From Luzula sylvatica (taxonomy: Eukaryota > Streptophyta > Magnoliopsida > Poales > Juncaceae), in NCBI GenBank assembly GCA_946800325.1, contig OX326956.1, positions 76,333,087 to 76,397,086 of the forward strand: 64,000 bases of DNA, written 5' to 3'. A program made the translations under genes and the position numbers. Positions 35,659 through 47,654 of the stretch are shown here, in pieces. Position 1 is the stretch's first letter. Each line of letters begins with the position of its first letter. The notes below the pieces were generated by a model. That model saw nothing but the letters and a program-made list of their open reading frames with translations. It was not told the origin of the DNA and did not search any database.

Positions 35659-37410
35659 TCAAGTCTTCTTATAAGCAAATATGGTGTACATCGTTTGTAG
35701 AAGCGTAAGAATGAAGAGGGTGCCCCCACCGAAAACCGAAAGAGTTATCCATGGATTGGGACAATAATGGTGTTTGAAGCCTCCGTACGCTTTATTCAAT
35801 TTTCTACCATGATATGTAATCACCCTTCTATAAAACGTTTTGAGATCAGGCGGTACGCAGGCACCTCTTGTTTCCGCCCGCATTTTTTGAATGAAATTCA
35901 GTATCTCCTTGTCGTTCTTCATCGTGTTCGGCAAGATGTTATTCTTTTTCAGTAGATTTATATCTTCTTTCGTCTGCAGCAGGCGTACGATGCATGTCAT
36001 GTAGCCCGTTATATGAAACCCGCACGTCGGATACTTTTGCTCGAAATTTATCAATTGTTTGAAAAGCGTGCTACTATAATCAAAGATGTGCAAAGCCGAA
36101 ATTTGCATTCTCGCATACGGCCATATAATTCCGGGACGAAATATTATATCGAAAGAACCACGGAGCCTCCTGAACGAAATACCCGATTCGTGCAGTTCTA
36201 TTGCATTGGGGACGCACATTAGCTCAATTGATTCTTCGTTATTTTTGTCGTCTTTGGTGGGAAAAAATAAATTACAATTTTTACGGGGCGAAAAGGATAA
36301 GGAGGAGGAATCGGAGGAGCGTATTTTCTTGATCCGTCTTGAAAAACAAATAAACCGTGCCCTGTTTATTCGGCTTGCGAAGAAATTAAAAACATTATGG
36401 ACCCCTACATAAACTTTCGATAATACGCCCATTTGAGTTCTATGTGTGGAATCGATGCTCCGCCCCTGATACTGGGCTGTAGGCACGAGGGACCAATGGT
36501 AAATATGTAAAAGATGGTGAAAACCCCCTGGCGGAAATAACCCTTCATCCATATAGTTGTATAGTCTTGGATAAAGGTTTTTTAAGAAAACGAAAGCACT
36601 CCACAGTGGATCTATTTTGGTATTATCCAAACTATCCGAGATAATTTCTATTAAAAACCAAGGTACTTGGTTTCGCAACATCAATAGCTCTATTTTGATT
36701 TGGTTCTCGTTCGAGGTGATATCTGGAAGTACATGTTGATCCATGATATTTTGTAACAAAACCAAATCCATAGAGTCAGTCCGCTTATATGTTTTTGGGT
36801 ACCGATAATCATAACACGAGATATAGATGAAAAACCATATAAAACAACTGTCAAGAAAGAATAGTTCTTTGAACAGCTCACCAGCATAAACCGAGTCAAG
36901 GTCTTGAGCATAATAGCTGCGTATTTTTCCCTCCTCGCTTTCGATTCGAGCGAGGCAGCGCGAAAGGTTTAGATTGAAATATTCAATCATATACTTGGCA
37001 CAAATCCACTTCTTGCCCACGTTAATGAATGCATTTTCACGGAGGTTCGGGGGGTGGTACGGACCAATTGGTACCAGCTCTACATTGTCAGGCACATCAA
37101 ATATAGATGGCCCCGTGGTACTTTCGTGCCAATCTCTTTCTTGTAACCTTCGGATTGAAACGTTCGGAAGCCACCTAATGGCCTCTACCTCCATTTTTTT
37201 GCTCCACTTGGACTTTAGTAACCGTATACTACCTATCATGTTCCGACCTAATGCCCACTTCGAGGTAGAAATTTTCTCGTCATCATTGACAAGGCTATCG
37301 ACACGAATGGAGATTTCCCCTTCTCTGACTTCTACGGTCCCAATCGCGCCATTTTCTGTGTTCATTGTACTTTTACGCCGGGTACGAAAGCTTTGTCGCA
37401 CTTCTAGCAA
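35659..37410 (-). CDS. DUF247 (UPF0481) family membrane protein
   Basis: A single uninterrupted ORF of 583 residues. After a ~100-residue N-terminal extension, the DUF247 domain opens with PSIFDVPDNVELVPIGPYHP, where the family has SIFRVP and VSIGPYHxG. It continues with VLLQNIMDQHVLPDIT, ELLMLRNQVPWFLIE (the family's D/ENQIPFFVL block) and a long C-terminal part. The last ~30 residues hold a transmembrane helix (TLSVFGGGTLFILTLLQTMY) and a short basic tail, the usual topology. The family is plant-specific and expanded; a few members act in grass self-incompatibility, but a function cannot be inferred here. Met16 is an alternative start. The gene is intronless, as is common in the family. Confidence 0.9.
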   Translation of the reverse strand: MLEVRQSFRTRRKSTMNTENGAIGTVEVREGEISIRVDSLVNDDEKISTSKWALGRNMIGSIRLLKSKWSKKMEVEAIRWLPNVSIRRLQERDWHESTTGPSIFDVPDNVELVPIGPYHPPNLRENAFINVGKKWICAKYMIEYFNLNLSRCLARIESEEGKIRSYYAQDLDSVYAGELFKELFFLDSCFIWFFIYISCYDYRYPKTYKRTDSMDLVLLQNIMDQHVLPDITSNENQIKIELLMLRNQVPWFLIEIISDSLDNTKIDPLWSAFVFLKNLYPRLYNYMDEGLFPPGGFHHLLHIYHWSLVPTAQYQGRSIDSTHRTQMGVLSKVYVGVHNVFNFFASRINRARFICFSRRIKKIRSSDSSSLSFSPRKNCNLFFPTKDDKNNEESIELMCVPNAIELHESGISFRRLRGSFDIIFRPGIIWPYARMQISALHIFDYSSTLFKQLINFEQKYPTCGFHITGYMTCIVRLLQTKEDINLLKKNNILPNTMKNDKEILNFIQKMRAETRGACVPPDLKTFYRRVITYHGRKLNKAYGGFKHHYCPNPWITLSVFGGGTLFILTLLQTMYTIFAYKKT

Positions 37411-38413
37411 ATAAAATAGATGAACGAATCAACACTTCATACATCAATCTATTTAGATATAATTAATGTACTACACTCTAAAGATTATGTATTAAATATT
37501 TGAGAGCAATATATGGTGCCACACCATATCACCATTTTATGTGTTAATCAACATATATTTTATTAACTGTTAATTGATACTGATTAAAAATTATTAACGC
37601 ATATGTATTTTAATTATATATTAATTAATTGTTAAATGAGTGATATAGAGGATGTTATGAAAAAACGAGGGACACAATAAATGGTCTCTAAAAATAATAT
37701 ATAAGTTGAACACATACACGGAATGCCTTCCGTTTGGAAGTTGCTCTTGCGGTCAGAATCAAAGATGACGTGTGTACTTATTTAGGAGTATGATATTAGA
37801 TCGTTTATGTGATACTTCATTTTTAAGATGATATTTTAGGTATTTTTGAATTAATTAGATCTTTTCATTATAGGTTAAGTTAAACTTAGTAAAGTTCTTA
37901 CGATTTAACGCTCACAACGAGGAAACTTTGCGGGATTTGTCAAAGCTGGAAATGTACATTGATATTTTGTTAAGAGAAATTAAGACCTTATTTGCCGGAG
38001 ACTCGAATTACTGGATTAAAAGCTCAAACAACCATCTACCATGCACTCGCCAACCGCCAGTGCTGCCGGAGGAGCTTACTCTCAGTCTGAACCTTATCTT
38101 CTTTTCTCACAATTGGTGTTTGGTTTGGTTGACAAGCTTCTCTTCTGGAAGACTTTTTATAGAAGGGTGAAGCCTTGACTTTGTAAGTCTCTTTTCATAG
38201 TTGAATAAATAAATAATTTTTAGCATTTATTTGGCTCTGGCATGAGTAATTGAGACTCTGATTTTAAAATATGGATGGCGGTTCTCCCCAGATGCATTCA
38301 CCTTGACTTAGGGGGTAAATCGTGTGCACGTGATCAGATTTTAAATTTTGACCAAACATATCATCTAAATTTCAATTGCAATTGTCTTTCGTAATTCACC
38401 CATCATCTAAATA
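37411..38413. other. Intergenic, upstream of DUF247 gene
   Basis: Presumed promoter of the DUF247 gene, then AT-rich sequence. The plus-strand ORF 37928-38170 has no recognisable domain. Before the LINE inserted, 38413 was contiguous with 58676. Confidence 0.5.
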
Positions 38414-38423
38414 TGAACTAATT

Positions 38424-38929
38424 TTTTTTTTTTTTTTTTTTTGAAGGAGAGACGACCAATGGTCGTCAACTCAAATATCATTAATAAATCACAATAGTTA
38501 CAGATCTAATATGGATTAATAGTAAATTCTACTCGTATCCTCCTAGATTTAGACTTCAAAACCTCAGCTATAACTATAGTAAAGTAATGAGTCTACTCGA
38601 GCTAAACGGATTACTCGCAGCACGTGATCCATCTCTTTGTATCTAGTACGGCAAGCTGTACAATCCTTGCTTGAGAAGCCTGTTGTGTGTTGAAGATTTC
38701 ATTATTCCTAACTTTCCAGATGTTCCAAGTTGTTGCGAGCCAACTGGTATGCCAGAGGTCGACGTAGCCTGTATTTGACCAGAATTGAATGGTATCGTTT
38801 AGGCAGTTAGTTGGAGTTCCAAATGTTTGGGAGATATTTTGCTAGACTCTATTGGATAGAGGGGAAACGAAGAGAAGGTGTTCGGATGTTTCAGGTGCAA
38901 TCTTGCACAAGGGGCAAGTAAGGTTTGTA
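38424..38929 (-). pseudogene. LINE ORF2 C-terminal region and 3' UTR
   Basis: On the minus strand this encodes CPLCKIAPETSEHL, the zinc-binding motif at the end of plant LINE reverse transcriptases (zf-RVT), then a Trp-rich segment (SWLATTWNIWKVRNNEIF) and, after in-frame stops, the 3' UTR ending in the A-tail. Confidence 0.8.
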
Positions 38930-40305
38930 TGTTGGTTCAAATTTCCTAGACTTTGATTATCTCAAAATAATGTCGATACTACTAATCAATTTGCGTAAGT
39001 GACAATTATAGAGATAAAAGACGAAGCCCGCAAAAGGATCAAAATATGAAGCAAGACGCACAAGGACGATCAAAGGAAATAAAGAATCAAGATGTCCAAG
39101 ATCAAGTTGAAGATTCCGCAAATTGGGATATCAAATCATCACCTCAAATATCCAATAGGTATCCCTAAACTTGTCTTTGGAATTATTAAACTCAAGAAAA
39201 ATAAGTTGGAAATGTTCAAAACAAATAAAACAAAGTAAAAACTGCCTTGGATCATGGTGTGTCATGACGCACAATAATAACCGTCATGACGTACCTAAAG
39301 GCATACTTAGTTTTATTTTACCGTGCGTCATGACGCACAATACGCACCGTCATGACGCACCTAAAGAGAAAAAGTGTCTTGAGTAATATAGCGTCATGAA
39401 AGACCAATCCAAGCGTCATGACGCTATAACAGCTCTTGAGAAAACCATTGTACAGTCCGTCATGACGCACTGACCATGCATCATGATGGACCAAGTGAGT
39501 AAAAATCACAAGATGGGGTTCGTTATAACGAACCATTCAAGGGTTATAACGAATCCTCAAGTACACATGTTACCGTCATGACGCACGTTCGTGTGCGTCG
39601 TGACGCAACACAAGCGTTTTGTATATGTACCAGCTTAACGGCTAGTTCCACAGTCTGTGCGTCATGACGCACCATTCTTTGCGTCATGACGCACTGCACG
39701 AAAAAACTTAAGTTATGAGGGGACTATGTGTTCTATAAATAGTTCCCCTCTCAAGTTTCTCTTGCTAACCTTTTCACAAATTAAAAGAGCAAACTAAAAG
39801 AGAGAAACTTAGCCAAAATCTTGAGCTCATACTTCCAAACCATATTATGGATTATTAGATCAACTTTCGAATCCACTACTAAACGATTCCCAACTTGCGT
39901 GAACGATCACGACTAATTCGTTAGTAGTAAATTGTAATAGGCTAGTTCCTAATTGTAAAGCCCGCTATTGATCGATAAATTCGTGTAAATCGATCTATGC
40001 AAACTTTGTAATTGTTTGAGTTGGATATTCAATCGAAAGCCGAAAAGGCGCAAGGCAACCCCGGAGACGTAGGTACTTGAAATCAATCGAGTCGGTCGAT
40101 TGAGCAAGTAGCCGTTGAGTTAAATCTGCAAAGCAACCACCTACCGAACTCCGTAAACAAATATCGCGTGTTATTTGTTTCGGTATTGTATTTCTTTCTC
40201 TAATTTATTTACGCTTCCGCACAAAATTATAATTGTATCCATTACCACAAAAATTGGACCTTAGGACTTCCTATTCACCCCCCTCTAGGTCTAAATTAAA
40301 CAACA
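38930..40305 (+). mobile_element. Solo LTR, family X, copy 1
   Basis: It begins TGTTGGTTCAAATTTCC and ends AATTAAACAACA, with TG..CA termini. Flanking 5-mers are TTGTA (38925-38929) and ATGTA (40306-40310), 4 of 5 matching. Removing it restores the LINE reading frame (RGWPT to NLTCPLC). It is homologous over its length to the minus-strand element at 43976-46338. A TATA box (TATAAATAG, 39734-39742) is followed by a leader-like part ending in the copia-like CCTATTCACCCCCCTCTAGG. About 12 palindromic CGTCATGACG words precede the TATA box. No internal region is present. Confidence 0.82.
39257..39694. repeat. Palindrome array CGTCATGACG in solo LTR X1
   Basis: About 12 copies of GCGTCATGACGCAC-like words, spaced mostly 15-60 bp, plus two diverged GTTCGTTATAACGAAC-type palindromes near 39518-39552. 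Each consists of two inverted TGACG half-sites. The array ends about 40 bp upstream of the TATA box, so it lies in the U3 region. Confidence 0.9.
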
Positions 40306-41001
40306 ATGTAGGCCAGCCCCTTTTTAGTAGGTTATCACTGGTGAGTATTCGTGACAGAATCACTAGCCATCCGAAGAATTTGACTTTCAAGGGAGCCTTA
40401 GCTTTGAATAGTGTTACATTCCAGGGACAGAGAATTCCCGAATTTATGAAGGACGAGTAGATTGTGCTCACCTTAAGAGGGGTTGTAACATTATCATTAC
40501 GGAGGGTGGCTTTCTTAAGACTGTGGCACATGGGTAAGATATCTGTCAGGTCTCTGAGGAAGAAGGAACTTTTTGTTGGACATGAAAGACTTGCCGAAGC
40601 TATAGTAGTAGAGTTGTAAAATTCGCGTATAGTTTCTCACCAAAGGGAGGAGGGGTCGTTGTCCAGCTTAAAAATCCACTGAAGAATAAGTGTTTGATTT
40701 TTTAGATTTAGGTCTGGAAGGCCGAGACCGCCGTGGACCTTAGGCAGGGACACTTTGTTCCAATTTACTAGACAGTATCCCCCTAGACATTTCTGAGTTC
40801 CTTTCCAAAGAAATGAGCGCGTAATCTTGTTTATTTCTTTTATTACCCATTGTGGCAATCGAAGCACCTGCATGAAATGAACAGGAATCGTGTTGAGGAC
40901 CGATTTAACTAAGGTTAATCGCCCGCCGGTTGAAAGGAATAGTCCTTTCCAGGAGAAAAGTCTGTCTCTCATCTTTTGGATCAAAGGGAGGTATGCGATT
41001 T
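40306..41001 (-). pseudogene. LINE ORF2, region after the RT core
   Basis: Minus-strand coding includes DRLFSWKGLFLSTGGRLTLV, KSVLNTIPVHFMQVLRLPQW, the GGLGLPDL motif and the downstream KAPLKVKFFGWL and ILTSDNLLKRGWPT. This is the conserved 3' part of plant L1 ORF2. At least one frame change separates 40637-41001 from 40306-40531. Confidence 0.85.
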
Positions 41002-43056
41002 TGAAGGAAATACAGTTTTGGATCAACGCTAAAATGGTACGTAGAAGGACAAACGAACATACGCGTTCGTGGGTATAAGAAACATATTTAGTAAAACTGG
41101 CATAACTTTCAGATAACGACTCTAATTTGAATGGTTCAAATTGGGTTATATAGATAATGAGATTATCTAGAACTTTCATGAAGAAATATATTTCATTTGA
41201 GCGAAGTATCAGTGTCGTTTTAATGGAATACCGAAAGGATGCGACAATTTGACATACAGTTAGTAAAACCGTCATAACTTTCGCATCCGAACTCCAATTG
41301 ATAATAAGATTATCTACAACTTTCGTGAAGGTTTAAAGTCGGTTGAAACGATTTAACAATTTCGTTTCAACATAATACTGAAAGGGTGTATTGAAGGAAA
41401 TACAGTTTTGGATCAACGCCAAAATGGTACGTAGGACAAACGAACGTACGCGTTCGTGGGCATACGAAACATATTAGTATAACTGGTATAACGTTTAGTA
41501 GGAAACTCCGATTTGAATGGTTCAAATTGGGTTAGTTAGATAATGAGATTATCTAGAACTTTCATGTTGTAATATATTTCATTTGAGCGACGTATCAGTG
41601 TCGTTCTAATGGAATACCGAAAGGGTGCGACAGTTTGACATACAGTCAGTAAAACGGCCGTAACTTTCGGGTTCGAACTCCAATTGGGCTGGCACAAATT
41701 GGGTTGGAAAGATAATAAGATTATCTACAACTTTTGTAAATGTACAAAGTTGGTTGGAACGATTTAATATTTTCGTTCTGACAGAATACTGAAAGGGTGT
41801 ATGCAGTTTTCTGTTTGAAAAGGTGTATAGAAGATATACATACCTTTTGGCCCATCCTTATCCTATGGAGTATATATAGGATGTTTCTCTCTCTCTCTCA
41901 TTAGTCTAATTAGATAAGTTGAACCAGGAAATTAATGGAGTTAATCCAGAATTAATCCAGAAATTAAGAGACTCTAATCACTTGATGAAAGAGTGCGAAG
42001 AGATTGAGAGAAAGAGAAAAAGAGGAGAAAAGAGTTTTCTCCGTCTAGAGAATCGAAACGCAATCATGCAAGTTCACCGGTGCATCGTCTAGGCAGGTGC
42101 ATCCGCGACCGAGGTGCTACGACTCACGATGGATACGGGTAGAGGAGCGACACATGTGGCTCTTCGTTGTGATCAAACCGGAGAAGTAAACGAGTAACGG
42201 GCTGTGGAAGCATGCGGGCATTGAACGCACAAAGACAACCCGAGGCGTGTCGAAACGGTGGGAGACGTGCGGTATGGGACGTACGGGCTAGTCACCAACG
42301 TGACACCGAAAGAAGAGAAGGATGAGAGCGATCAACCCGTCGTGCGTGATCAATTTCACGCTGGTAATCGTCTATCCTACTTTGCATCGTACCCTCGATA
42401 TCGAAGCGTGATCTTGGATTATGGGAACCGGACCGGGCCTTCATATCCGCTGCGCGGGTCCGGGGTCAGGATAATTCCCAACATGTATGTAGTTTTCTGT
42501 TTGAAAAGGTGAATAGTATATATACATACATTTTGGCCCATTCTTATCCTATGTAGTATATTTATGATGTTTCTCTCTAATCTAAAAAGTAAATTCAGAT
42601 CAATTAAAGTCTAATTCAGTCCAAAAATTAGAGAGACTCTTATCACGTGTTGAAAGAGTGCGACGAGAAAGAGAGAAAGAGAAAAGATGTTTTCTCAGTT
42701 TAGAGAATCAAACACAATCATTCAAGTTCGCCGGTGCATCGTCTAGGCAGGTGCATCTGCGACCGAGGTGCTACGACTCATGGTGGATACGGGTAGAGGA
42801 GCGACACATGTGGCTCTTCATTGTGATCAAACAGAAGGAGCAAAATGCTGTGGAAGCGTGTGGACATGGGACGCACGAAGACAACCAGACACGTGTCAAG
42901 ACGGTGAGAGACGTGTGATATGGGACGCACGAACTAGTCATCATCTATCCTACTTTGCATCGTACCCTCGAAGTCGAGGCGTGATCTCGGGTTATGGGAA
43001 TTGAACAGGGTCTACATATCCGCTTCGCAGGCCCGGGGTCAGGAGAATTCCCTACA
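41002..43056 (+). mobile_element. Solo LTR, family Y, copy B1 (interrupted by B2)
   Basis: It starts TGAAGGAAATACAG and ends GAATTCCCTACA, flanked by the perfect 5-bp duplication GATTT (40997-41001 and 43057-43061). Taking out the nested copy B2 leaves about 960 bp, the size of the other family-Y solo LTRs. It has no internal region and no coding capacity. Confidence 0.92.
41392..42483 (+). mobile_element. Solo LTR, family Y, copy B2, nested in B1
   Basis: It starts TGAAGGAAATACAG and ends ATAATTCCCAACA, with the perfect duplication TGTAT at 41387-41391 and 42484-42488. Same family and orientation as B1. The TATA-like TATATATAGG lies near 41871. A hairpin word CGAACGTACGCGTTCG is near 41439. 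Confidence 0.92.
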
Positions 43057-43975
43057 GATTTTCCTTGGTTTTCTAATTGAAAGGGGGATTCCAAGGTAGG
43101 TGATAGGAAGTGATGTTTGCACACATTTTAGGATGTCTTTGATGGTCGAGTGAAAATTTTCAGGAATAGCAATAGGGACGAATGACGTCTTTGACCAATT
43201 AACACTTAAACCCGATATTTTCGTAAATAAGTCGAGTGCATACGAAATAATTTTAAGGTTTATAGGATGTGCTTCGATAAATAGGACCGTATCATCCGCA
43301 TATTGCATTTCTTTGGGTGCCATTTTGATTGGAGATGAGAAGAAAGGATTAAGTGCTTGAAGAAGATTTTGGAGCGAGTCTACCACTAAATCAAAAAGCA
43401 ACGGGGAGAGAGGATCCCCTTGTCGTAGGCCTCTCTGATGTCGAAAAAGAGAGCCTTTCAGGCCCTTTAATTTAACTCTGTACGTTGAAGATTGAGTGAG
43501 ATTTTCAATCCAACGGATCCAATCTTCAGGGAAACCTCTAACTCGTAGTAGGTCATATAGGAAATCCCAAGAAATTGTGTCGAAAGCCTTGTGGAAGTCA
43601 ATCTTAATCATGATTCATGACCGATGGAATTTTGTTTTTGTGTAGGTGGGATAGAATTTCTCTTGTGGAGATAAACATTTCGGAGACTGATCTTTTTCTG
43701 GATAAACGCGGCTTGCTTGTTTGAGATAAGTTCTGGTAGAGACAGTTGTAGCCTATTGGATAATAACTTGGATATAATTTTGGATATGGGCGTTATTATG
43801 CTAATGGGCCGAAAGTCCTTTAGAAGTATTGCATCTTGTTTTTTGGCTATAAGGGTAATGTCGGCAAAGTTGATTTTGCGAAGCTCGTTTATGGTTAATT
43901 CATTTTGGTGGAAGGCCGATAGAATAGAGAAAATTTCATTTTGCATGAGTGGCCAGTATGATTGGAAGAATTCAC
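43057..43975 (-). pseudogene. LINE reverse transcriptase core
   Basis: Two minus-strand frames carry the RT: DFRPISIITPISKIISK and QAAFIQKK (43608-43975), then IKIDFHKAFDTISWDFLYDL, GLRQGDPLSPLLFDLV and the catalytic YADDTVLF (43057-43611). The catalytic aspartates are present, but a stop and frame change between the halves (near 43611) inactivate it. RT copies LINE RNA at a nicked target site. Confidence 0.9.
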
Positions 43976-44555
43976 TGGTTAATTCTAACATAGAGGGGGT
44001 GAATAGGTATTCCTAGTGTACAATTTCCGCACTACGGTATACCAATTCTAGATGCGGAAGTTAATTGAAGTAATTTAAAATGGAGAAGAGAGTACCGAAC
44101 AATTGAACACACAATATTTATTACGAAGTTCGGTAGGTGGTTGCATTGTAGCTTTAACTCACCCTTTACTTGCTTAATCGACCGATTCGATTAGTTGCAA
44201 GTACCTACGTCTCCGGGAATGCCTTGTGCCTTTTGGGCTTTCGATTGAATTCCAACTTACTCGTACAAGGTTTTGCCTAGATCGATTTACACGTTTTCTA
44301 TCGATCTATGGCGGGATTTACAATCGTAGTACAAGCCTATTACAAGTTTCTAAGACGAACTACAACCTGACCGGTCACGTGAGTTGGGAATCGTTTAGAA
44401 TAGACGATTCGAAGATAGATCTAGGATCTAGAGGTTTAGCTCGAACTATCAAGGGATTTGGAAATCAAGGCTAGAGGTTTTTCTCTCTTTTGAATGTTGA
44501 ATGAATTTTTCTAATGTTTGGAGAGAGAAAAAGTATGAGGGGTTCTATTTATATC

Positions 44556-45566
44556 TGTTGGGAATTCTACCTAGCCCCGGGCCCGCGCAGCGGATATGTA
44601 GGCCCGGTCCGGTTCCCCGATTCCCGAGATCACGCCATGACTTCGACGGGTACGATGCAAATAAGAAGATTAGATTCATACCAGTGCAAAATTGATTGCA
44701 CACGAAGGGTTGATTGCTATTCTTCTTTTCCGTGTCACGTTGGTGACAATCCGCGCGTCCCACACCACGCGTCTTTCACCGTTTGTTAACGTCGCCGATT
44801 CACTCGATTTCGTCTCCGACAGAAATTACTCGTTCGAATCGATCACAACCGAAAGAGCCCCAATCGTGACTCCTCTACGTGTATCCACCTTGACTCGTAA
44901 GACGTCGGTCACGGGTGCAACTACCTAGACGATGCACCGGCGAACTTGCTTGATTGTTTGATTCTCTATACCGGAAAACACCTTTTCACGGTTTCTCTCT
45001 CTTTACACCCTTTCTCTCTCTAGAAAGTTGTCTTACAATTCTCTGGAATATTCTGAATTAATTAACTGAATGAACCACTGAGATGAGAGAGAATTATCCT
45101 ATTTATATCACATAGGATTATGATGGGCCAAAAGACATGTATATCCAATATACATTTTTTCACACAGAAAGTTGTATGTATCTGTCCAGTATTCTGTCCA
45201 TACGAAATTGGTACATTCCTCTGACAGAAAATCAACCAACACGACAGTTGTAGATAATCTTATTATCTACACGACCCAATTTGGCCCGGCCCAATTGGAA
45301 TTCGTATGCAAAAGTTATGACTGTTTTACTAACTGTATGTCAAACTGTTGCACCCTTTCGGTATTTCATATAAACGACACTAATACTTCGTTCATATGAA
45401 ATATATTTCTATACGAAGGTTGTAGATAATCTTATTATCTATCTAACCCAATTTGAACCATTCAAATGGGATTTTCCTACTGAAAGATATGACCACGAAT
45501 GTACGCTTACATTCGTTTATCCTTGTGTACACTTTTACGGTTGATCCTGAAATTGTATTTCCTTCA
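44556..45566 (-). mobile_element. Solo LTR, family Y, copy C, nested in X2
   Basis: Plus-strand ends are TGTTGGGAATTCTACC and TTGTATTTCCTTCA, with the perfect duplication ATATC at 44551-44555 and 45567-45571. It has the same family-Y sequence as B1, B2 and A but lies on the minus strand. Its insertion site is the TATA box of host LTR X2. Confidence 0.92.
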
Positions 45567-45608
45567 ATATCATCTATAGAACACCCTCATTCTGAGCAAC
45601 AATTGCAT

Positions 45609-46006
45609 AGTTCGTTCGAACGCACAATGAAGTGTGTTTGAACGGACTGCAATTTGAACTAGCCGTTTCAAAAGACTTCTTCACGTACATGATAAGTTCG
45701 TTCGAACTGATACAGTGGTTCGTTCGAACGAACATGGATTATTTGATGAGTTTGTTCGAACGAACTATGTTGGTTCGAACGAACTATTAGTGAGTTTGAA
45801 CGAACAAAGTTTTCTTCAAGGTTCATTCTAAGAATCTTAGAACGAACTATGTCGGTTCGTTCGAACGCACAAAATGTTCGTTCGAACGGACTATGAGTTG
45901 TGTTTGTTTTCCCACATTGCCAGTATTGGGTACGTTCGAACTTGTGCTTTATTGGTTCGAACGAATATGTTCGTTCGAACACACTTTTTGGATCGTTCGA
46001 ATGAAC
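45609..46006. repeat. Palindrome array TTCGTTCGAACGAA in solo LTR X2
   Basis: About 12 copies of GTTCGTTCGAACGAAC-like palindromes, some reduced to TTCGAACGAAC. In the element's minus-strand direction they occupy the same U3 position, upstream of TATA, as the CGTCATGACG array of sister copy X1, but the sequence is different. Confidence 0.9.
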
Positions 46007-46338
46007 GCTATACTGGTGTGATGTTTACAATATTCCATTTTCATCATGTTTTGAATTTATCTTTTGACCTTGATAATTGTGAGATATTATATGGTATACC
46101 TAGGGTTTATTTGTGGCGATCCCAACTCACGGAAGGCTTCGACATCTTGGTTCTTCAATTGTTTCCTCGCCTTCCTTTTCTTCATTTTGTCTTGAGTGAT
46201 CTTCGCGGTTCTTTACCTGTGTTTCTTTTGATCTTTCTTGATCGTTGTACCTGTTTTGTCCTACACGTTGTTCTTGACGTAAACGTTAGTATTGACAGTA
46301 TTTTGATATAATCAAACCATAGGATATTTGGATCAACA

Positions 46339-46676
46339 TTCACATGGAAATCCATCTGGACCTACCGATTTTTCTTTGGCTAGGGACATTACCGCATCCT
46401 TGATATCATCTAATGAGAAATGAGCACTAAAATGATTTAGTAAGATGGGGGTTGCGGTTGAAAAGATCTTTGAAAGAAATGGGTTGGAAGAGTAATTAGT
46501 TGGAGGTGGTTTTGCCCCGAGAAGGTTCTTGTAGTAAGTTGAGAAGTGATGTAAGATTAAATGCGGTTCCGTAATCAGGATGTCGTTGACCCGCAGAGAG
46601 GAGATGTTGTTTTTGAATCTATGAAATGAGGCCATCTTGTGAAAGTATGCCGTGTTGCTGTCTCCTAATTTGAGCC
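46339..46676 (-). pseudogene. LINE ORF2, linker between endonuclease and RT
   Basis: Minus-strand coding: RLKLGDSNTAYFHKMASFHR, then HHFSTYYKNLLG and SLAKEKSVGPDGFPCE, the classic block just before the RT domain. It continues from 47655-47708 across solo LTR A (EQRWQQCTSDTWL joins RLKLGDSNT) and into 43975 across X2. Confidence 0.88.
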
Positions 46677-47654
46677 TGAAAGAAATACAGTTTCGGATCA
46701 ATCGTAAAAGGGTACACAAGGATAAACGAATGTAAACTTACATTTGTGGTCATAACGTTCAGTAAGAAAATTCAATTTGAATGGTTCAAATTGGGTTAGA
46801 TAGATAATAAGATTGTCTATAACCTTCATGTAGAAATATATTTCATATTAACGAAGTATCAGTGTCGTTTCTATGAAATACCGAAAGGGTGCAACAGTAT
46901 GACATACAGTTAGTAAAACTGTCATAACTTTTGCATACGAACTCCAATTGGACTGGGCCAAATTGGGTTGGAAAGATAATACGATTATCTACAACTTTTG
47001 TGAATGTTGATTTTCTGTCAGAAGAATTCACCAATTTCGTATGGACAGAATACTGAACAGGTTCATGCAGTTTTCTGTGTGAAAGGATGCATATTGGATA
47101 TACATGCCTTTTGGCCAATCATAATCCTATGTGATATAAATAGGATATTTCTCTCTCATATCATTCAGTTGAATCCATTCTAATCAATAGAATTATCCAG
47201 AATATTGAGAGCCACCTTTCATAGAGCGAAAGCGTGTGAAGAGAGAAAAAACCAAGAAAAAGGTGGTTTTCTCGGCAAAGAGAATCAATCAATCGAGCAA
47301 GTTCGCCGGTGCTTCGTCTAGGCAGTTGCACCCGTGACCGACGTCTTCCGACTCAAGGTGGATACACGTAGAGGAGCGACACGTGTGGATCTTCGGTTGT
47401 GATCAACCCGGAGGATTGAAAACAGTCAATGAGCGGTGAAGGACGCGTGGTGTGGGACGCGCGGATTGTCACCAACGTGACAGGAGAAGAATCATAGCGA
47501 TCAACCCTTCGAGTGCAATCAATTTTGCACCGGTATGAATCTATCCTTCTTATTGCATCGTACCCTCGAGATCATGGCGTGATCTTGGATTTTGGAAACC
47601 GGACCGGGCCTTCATATCAGCTGCGCGGGCCCGGGGTCGGGTCAATTCCCTTCA
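46677..47654 (+). mobile_element. Solo LTR, family Y, copy A
   Basis: It starts TGAAAGAAATACAG and ends CAATTCCCTTCA, with the perfect duplication GAGCC at 46672-46676 and 47655-47659. 978 bp. The TATA box GATATAAATAGG lies near 47133-47145. A palindromic word CGAATGTAAACTTACATT is near its start. Confidence 0.93.

Larger units (their letters stand above)
43976..46338 (-). mobile_element. Solo LTR, family X, copy 2 (interrupted by C)
   Basis: Plus-strand ends are TGGTTAATTC and TTGGATCAACA, with the perfect duplication TTCAC at 43971-43975 and 46339-46343. Read on the minus strand it begins TGTTGATCCAAATATCC and is homologous to copy X1, including the shared leader words (GATCGATTTACACG, GACGTAGGTACTTG) and the copia-like CCTATTCACCCCCTCTA. 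Without nested copy C it is about 1.35 kb, close to X1's 1.38 kb. Confidence 0.9.

Noticed and set aside
37928..38170. 80-codon plus-strand ORF upstream of the DUF247 gene
   Set aside because: No recognisable domain and no supporting signals.
39257..39694. CRISPR-like array because of regularly recurring palindromic words
   Set aside because: Spacing is irregular, spacers are not unique protospacer-like units, and the host is a plant nuclear genome; the words lie in a solo LTR U3 region.
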